Of a stretch of 64,000 nt of DNA, positions 62,175 to 64,000 are shown one piece after another; the first letter of the stretch is position 1; each line of letters opens with the position of its first letter. Location of the stretch: assembly GCA_964574815.1 (NCBI GenBank), contig CAZNPL010000005.1, forward strand, positions 62,001 to 126,000, in the 5' to 3' direction. Position numbers and translations under genes: made by a program. Source of the DNA: CAZNPL01 sp964574815 (lineage in GTDB: Bacteria > Planctomycetota > Phycisphaerae > UBA1845). The notes under the pieces were generated by a model that saw only the letters and a program-made list of their open reading frames with translations, had not been told where the DNA came from and did no database searches.

Positions 62175-62627
62175 ATGCCCAGCGCATATACCCAGAACTT
62201 CTACCACGCCGTCTTCAGCACCACACTGCGCGCGGGTTTGATTACACCCGAGATGGAATCGCGGCTTTATCCCTTTATCGGTGGTATCATCCGCGATCTG
62301 CGCTGCACACTCCTGGCGATCAACGGGATGCCAGACCACGTTCACGTTCTGGTCCGCTATCGTCCGGACCTGTCGCATTCGTCGCTGTTGCAGCAGATCA
62401 AAGCCAGATCATCCAAGTGGATTAACGAGACGTTCTTGGAGCGTGGACGTTTTGCATGGCAAGAGGGCTATGGTGGCTTCACTGTCAGCAGGTCCGTTCT
62501 GCCGCAGGTGGAGGACTACATCGCCCGACAAAAAGAACACCACAAGCGCCAGGACTTCAGGTCAGAATTCCTGGCGCTGCTGCGGAGGCATGGAATCCCG
62601 TTTGATGAGAACGAGGTTTTAAGATGA
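62175..62627 (+). CDS. REP-associated tyrosine transposase (IS200/IS605-like, RAYT)
   Basis: This 150-residue HUH enzyme cleaves and joins single-stranded DNA. The HUH motif is DHVHVLV in the middle of the protein, and the nucleophilic Tyr lies in VEDYIARQKEHHKRQDF. The N-terminus SAYTQNFYHAVFSTTLRAGL is a good match to the Y1-transposase pattern. It sits between inverted copies of the two-hairpin elements, as RAYT genes do. No second transposase gene or IS605 accessory gene is present. It is probably a domesticated or chromosomal RAYT that recognises the flanking REP units. Confidence 0.93.
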   Translation: MPSAYTQNFYHAVFSTTLRAGLITPEMESRLYPFIGGIIRDLRCTLLAINGMPDHVHVLVRYRPDLSHSSLLQQIKARSSKWINETFLERGRFAWQEGYGGFTVSRSVLPQVEDYIARQKEHHKRQDFRSEFLALLRRHGIPFDENEVLR

Positions 62628-62806
62628 GCTTTGGCCGCTCTTCAGGCGGAGCGGGAACACAAGAAACCACCCCGTGTTTCGAGGCTCAGAGGGCCGGCAG
62701 TAGCCTCTGTCGGCGAGCGGAAATGTATGTCCCCGCCAAATGAGGAGGCTAATGCACCTGCTTGGAGCAAAGGAATAATGACGCCCCCGAGGGTGGAGCG
62801 TGGCTC

Positions 62807-62850
62807 CGCCCGGAGGGCGGGCGATCTTAGCCAGGGACTTCAGTCCCTGG
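62807..62850 (-). repeat. Inverted two-hairpin REP-like element
   Basis: This copy is in reverse orientation: the palindrome CGCCCGGAGGGCG (62807-62819) comes first, then the hairpin CCAGGGACTTCAGTCCCTGG (62831-62850). On the minus strand it reads CCAGGGACTGAAGTCCCTGG, identical to the 56219 copy. An inverted pair with the upstream unit at 62092 brackets the transposase gene. Confidence 0.8.
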
Positions 62851-62891
62851 AAAAAGGATGAAGAGCAACACCCGCTTCTTTCCTTCGCTTT

Positions 62892-62944
62892 CGCCCGGAG
62901 GGCGAACCCAGTGTTATACGTGCGCGTCGTCGGCCCTCCGGGCC
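62892..62944. repeat. Isolated palindromes of the REP-like family
   Basis: CGCCCGGAGGGCG lies at 62892-62904 and GGCCCTCCGGGCC at 62932-62944, a variant of the same 13-base unit. They may be remnants of further copies. Confidence 0.5.
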
Positions 62945-62977
62945 AAAGAACAAAAGAGAATTCGGAGGGGCTTCACG

Positions 62978-63021
62978 CCAGGGGTTGAAACCCCTGGCAA
63001 CGAACGCACGCCCTCCGGGCG
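62978..63021 (+). repeat. Two-hairpin REP-like element
   Basis: The hairpin CCAGGGGTTGAAACCCCTGG (62978-62997) is followed by CAACGAACGCA and the palindrome CGCCCTCCGGGCG (63009-63021). The hairpin arms differ in sequence from the 56219 copy but both keep perfect pairing, so selection or copying has preserved the stem. The spacer is very close to the 62092 copy. Confidence 0.8.
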
Positions 63022-63125
63022 AGAAGAGGCGCGCACGCGTTGCGGGCGAGGCGCCGAATGTAAACGCTACGGGTGGTGAAGCTAACACACGACGGGGGGG
63101 ACTCGGATCAAGCGCCCAGTGCGGC

Positions 63126-63911
63126 GTGCGAGGCGAGAGACTCTTGCGAGCACAATCTTTCAACATTCGCGAGATCGTCGCGATGCTCGAAGGGGCTTAC
63201 GGTGCTCGGCCCTGGCAGCGGCATCGGGGCGGGGTCGATGAGCTGGTTCAGACGATTCTTTCGCAGCACACCAGCGATGCGAACTCGGCCGCGGCTTTTG
63301 CGAGTCTGAAGAAGCGTTTTCCGCGATGGGAGATGCTGCTGCGGGCGCGCGTCGATACGATCGAACGGGCTATTCGATCGGCGGGACTTTCTCGGATGAA
63401 AGCGCCGCGCATCAAGAACGCGTTGCGCCGGATCGAGAACGACAACGGTCGGCTTTCGCTCGACTTCCTCGAATCCATGCCGCTGGACGAGGCCAAGTCC
63501 TACCTCGAATCGTTCGATGGGGTGGGACCGAAAACGGCGGCGTGCATTCTGATGTTCTGCTACAACCGACCGGCGCTGCCGGTTGATACGCACGTGCACC
63601 GGGTGGCCGGGCGGCTGGGGCTGATTTCCGAGGATTGCGCGGCCGGTCCCGCTCATGCGGCGCTCGAGCTCCTCTGTCCTCTGGAACTCGTCTATCCGCT
63701 TCACCTGCTGCTGGTGGAACACGGGCGCAAGGTGTGTCGGGCGCGCCAGCCGCTTTGTTCCCAATGCGTGCTCGCGACGGTCTGCCCTGCCTTTGCCAGC
63801 GGTCGTTCCATGGAGCGCGGTACGGGGGGCGCGCCTCGGCGGAATGTGCGCGGCGCGAAAAGACGAAGCGGAAACGGCAAAGGAAGAAGAAAAAAACGTT
63901 TAAACGCTTGA
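63126..63911 (+). CDS. nth: Endonuclease III-like DNA glycosylase/AP lyase
   Basis: The helix-hairpin-helix motif LESFDGVGPKTAACILMF contains the catalytic Lys, the catalytic Asp lies in LPVDTHVHRVAGRLGL, and the C-terminal iron-sulfur cysteines occur as C-x6-C-x2-C-x5-C (CRARQPLCSQCVLATVC). A basic C-terminal tail rich in Lys/Arg follows. The start is uncertain: GTG 63126 gives 261 residues, and TTG 63144 is an alternative; the frame is open far upstream into the repeat region and is not coding there. The enzyme repairs oxidised pyrimidines and probably acts alone. Confidence 0.93.
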   Translation: MRGERLLRAQSFNIREIVAMLEGAYGARPWQRHRGGVDELVQTILSQHTSDANSAAAFASLKKRFPRWEMLLRARVDTIERAIRSAGLSRMKAPRIKNALRRIENDNGRLSLDFLESMPLDEAKSYLESFDGVGPKTAACILMFCYNRPALPVDTHVHRVAGRLGLISEDCAAGPAHAALELLCPLELVYPLHLLLVEHGRKVCRARQPLCSQCVLATVCPAFASGRSMERGTGGAPRRNVRGAKRRSGNGKGRRKKRLNA

Positions 63912-63935
63912 CATGAATGAACGATGGTGTATATT
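63908..63935 (+). promoter_or_regulatory. Strong sigma-70-type promoter at the right edge
   Basis: A perfect -35 box TTGACA (63908-63913) and a TATATT -10 box (63930-63935) are separated by 16 bases. The -35 box overlaps the nth stop codon. Transcription would start about 63942 and read toward a gene beyond the window. Confidence 0.7.
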
Positions 63936-64000
63936 GCTCGGTAAGTTGTGATTCTTTTCGTTCGAGATACTGAGTCAACGTCAATTATGCTGATGGGAAC

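Larger units (their letters stand above)
62628..63125. other. Intergenic region carrying REP-like copies
   Basis: About 500 bases between the transposase and the endonuclease III gene. It contains an inverted copy at 62807-62850, a second full copy at 62978-63021, and two isolated palindromes at 62892-62904 and 62932-62944. No other gene is supported here. Confidence 0.7.

Noticed and set aside
62092..63021. CRISPR array as an explanation for the repeated palindromes
   Set aside because: The copies are not evenly spaced, occur in both orientations and have no unique equal-length spacers. A RAYT gene lies among them.

Overview
This is a GC-rich bacterial chromosome segment that reads most easily as a planctomycete, probably of the Phycisphaerae type. 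The assignment is inference from gene content: Ser/Thr kinases carrying TPR arrays, an ECF sigma factor placed next to one of them, short CxxC zinc-ribbon membrane proteins, a prepilin-like secreted protein, a Cys-rich Asp-rich lipoprotein, and LptF/G and heptose genes that imply a Gram-negative outer membrane. No rRNA, tRNA, CRISPR array or prophage was recognised.

Layout. 0-6 kb: a LolC/E-type permease downstream of lysS, an unknown protein, and a LOG-family phosphoribohydrolase. 6-11 kb: a membrane-anchored protein, a GNAT acetyltransferase, a secreted protein, then ribH-nusB-ftsY followed by a zinc-ribbon membrane protein. 11-14 kb: an SDR protein, a SAM hydrolase (DUF62), pcm, and a 72-residue protein that looks like a histone-fold protein with a lysine-rich tail. 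14-19 kb: a pilin-like protein with a partner, and a B12-binding radical SAM protein beside an unknown, possibly TIM-barrel, protein. 19-25.6 kb: an envelope block with two LptF/G-type permeases facing a bifunctional heptose enzyme whose two domains are in the opposite order to E. coli HldE, then a second LOG protein. 26-37 kb: a zinc-ribbon/kinase/TolB-like/TPR protein, a hicB gene followed by a hicA broken by one amber codon, polA, a small zinc-ribbon candidate, and an ECF sigma-kinase pair.

37-47.5 kb is the most coherent accessory-looking locus. Three SPFH/band-7 (HflK/HflC-like) membrane proteins are followed by an ABC-2 ATPase, a permease with a large soluble insert and a membrane-anchored helical-repeat protein, with a second permease divergent. 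Overlapping stops and starts suggest coupled expression. I suggest an SPFH-scaffolded ABC-2 machine of unknown substrate.

47.5-56 kb: an unknown protein, an FHA-GAF histidine kinase, a family 4 uracil-DNA glycosylase, an alpha/beta hydrolase, and purQ with a long purL carrying PurS-like domains. 56-64 kb: a Cys-rich lipoprotein with a good terminator, a VOC protein, an NHLRC2-like thioredoxin/NHL protein, a REP-associated transposase (RAYT), and an endonuclease III. Palindromic two-hairpin elements flank the RAYT, and related copies lie about 6 kb away, upstream of purL, so a REP/RAYT system is present.
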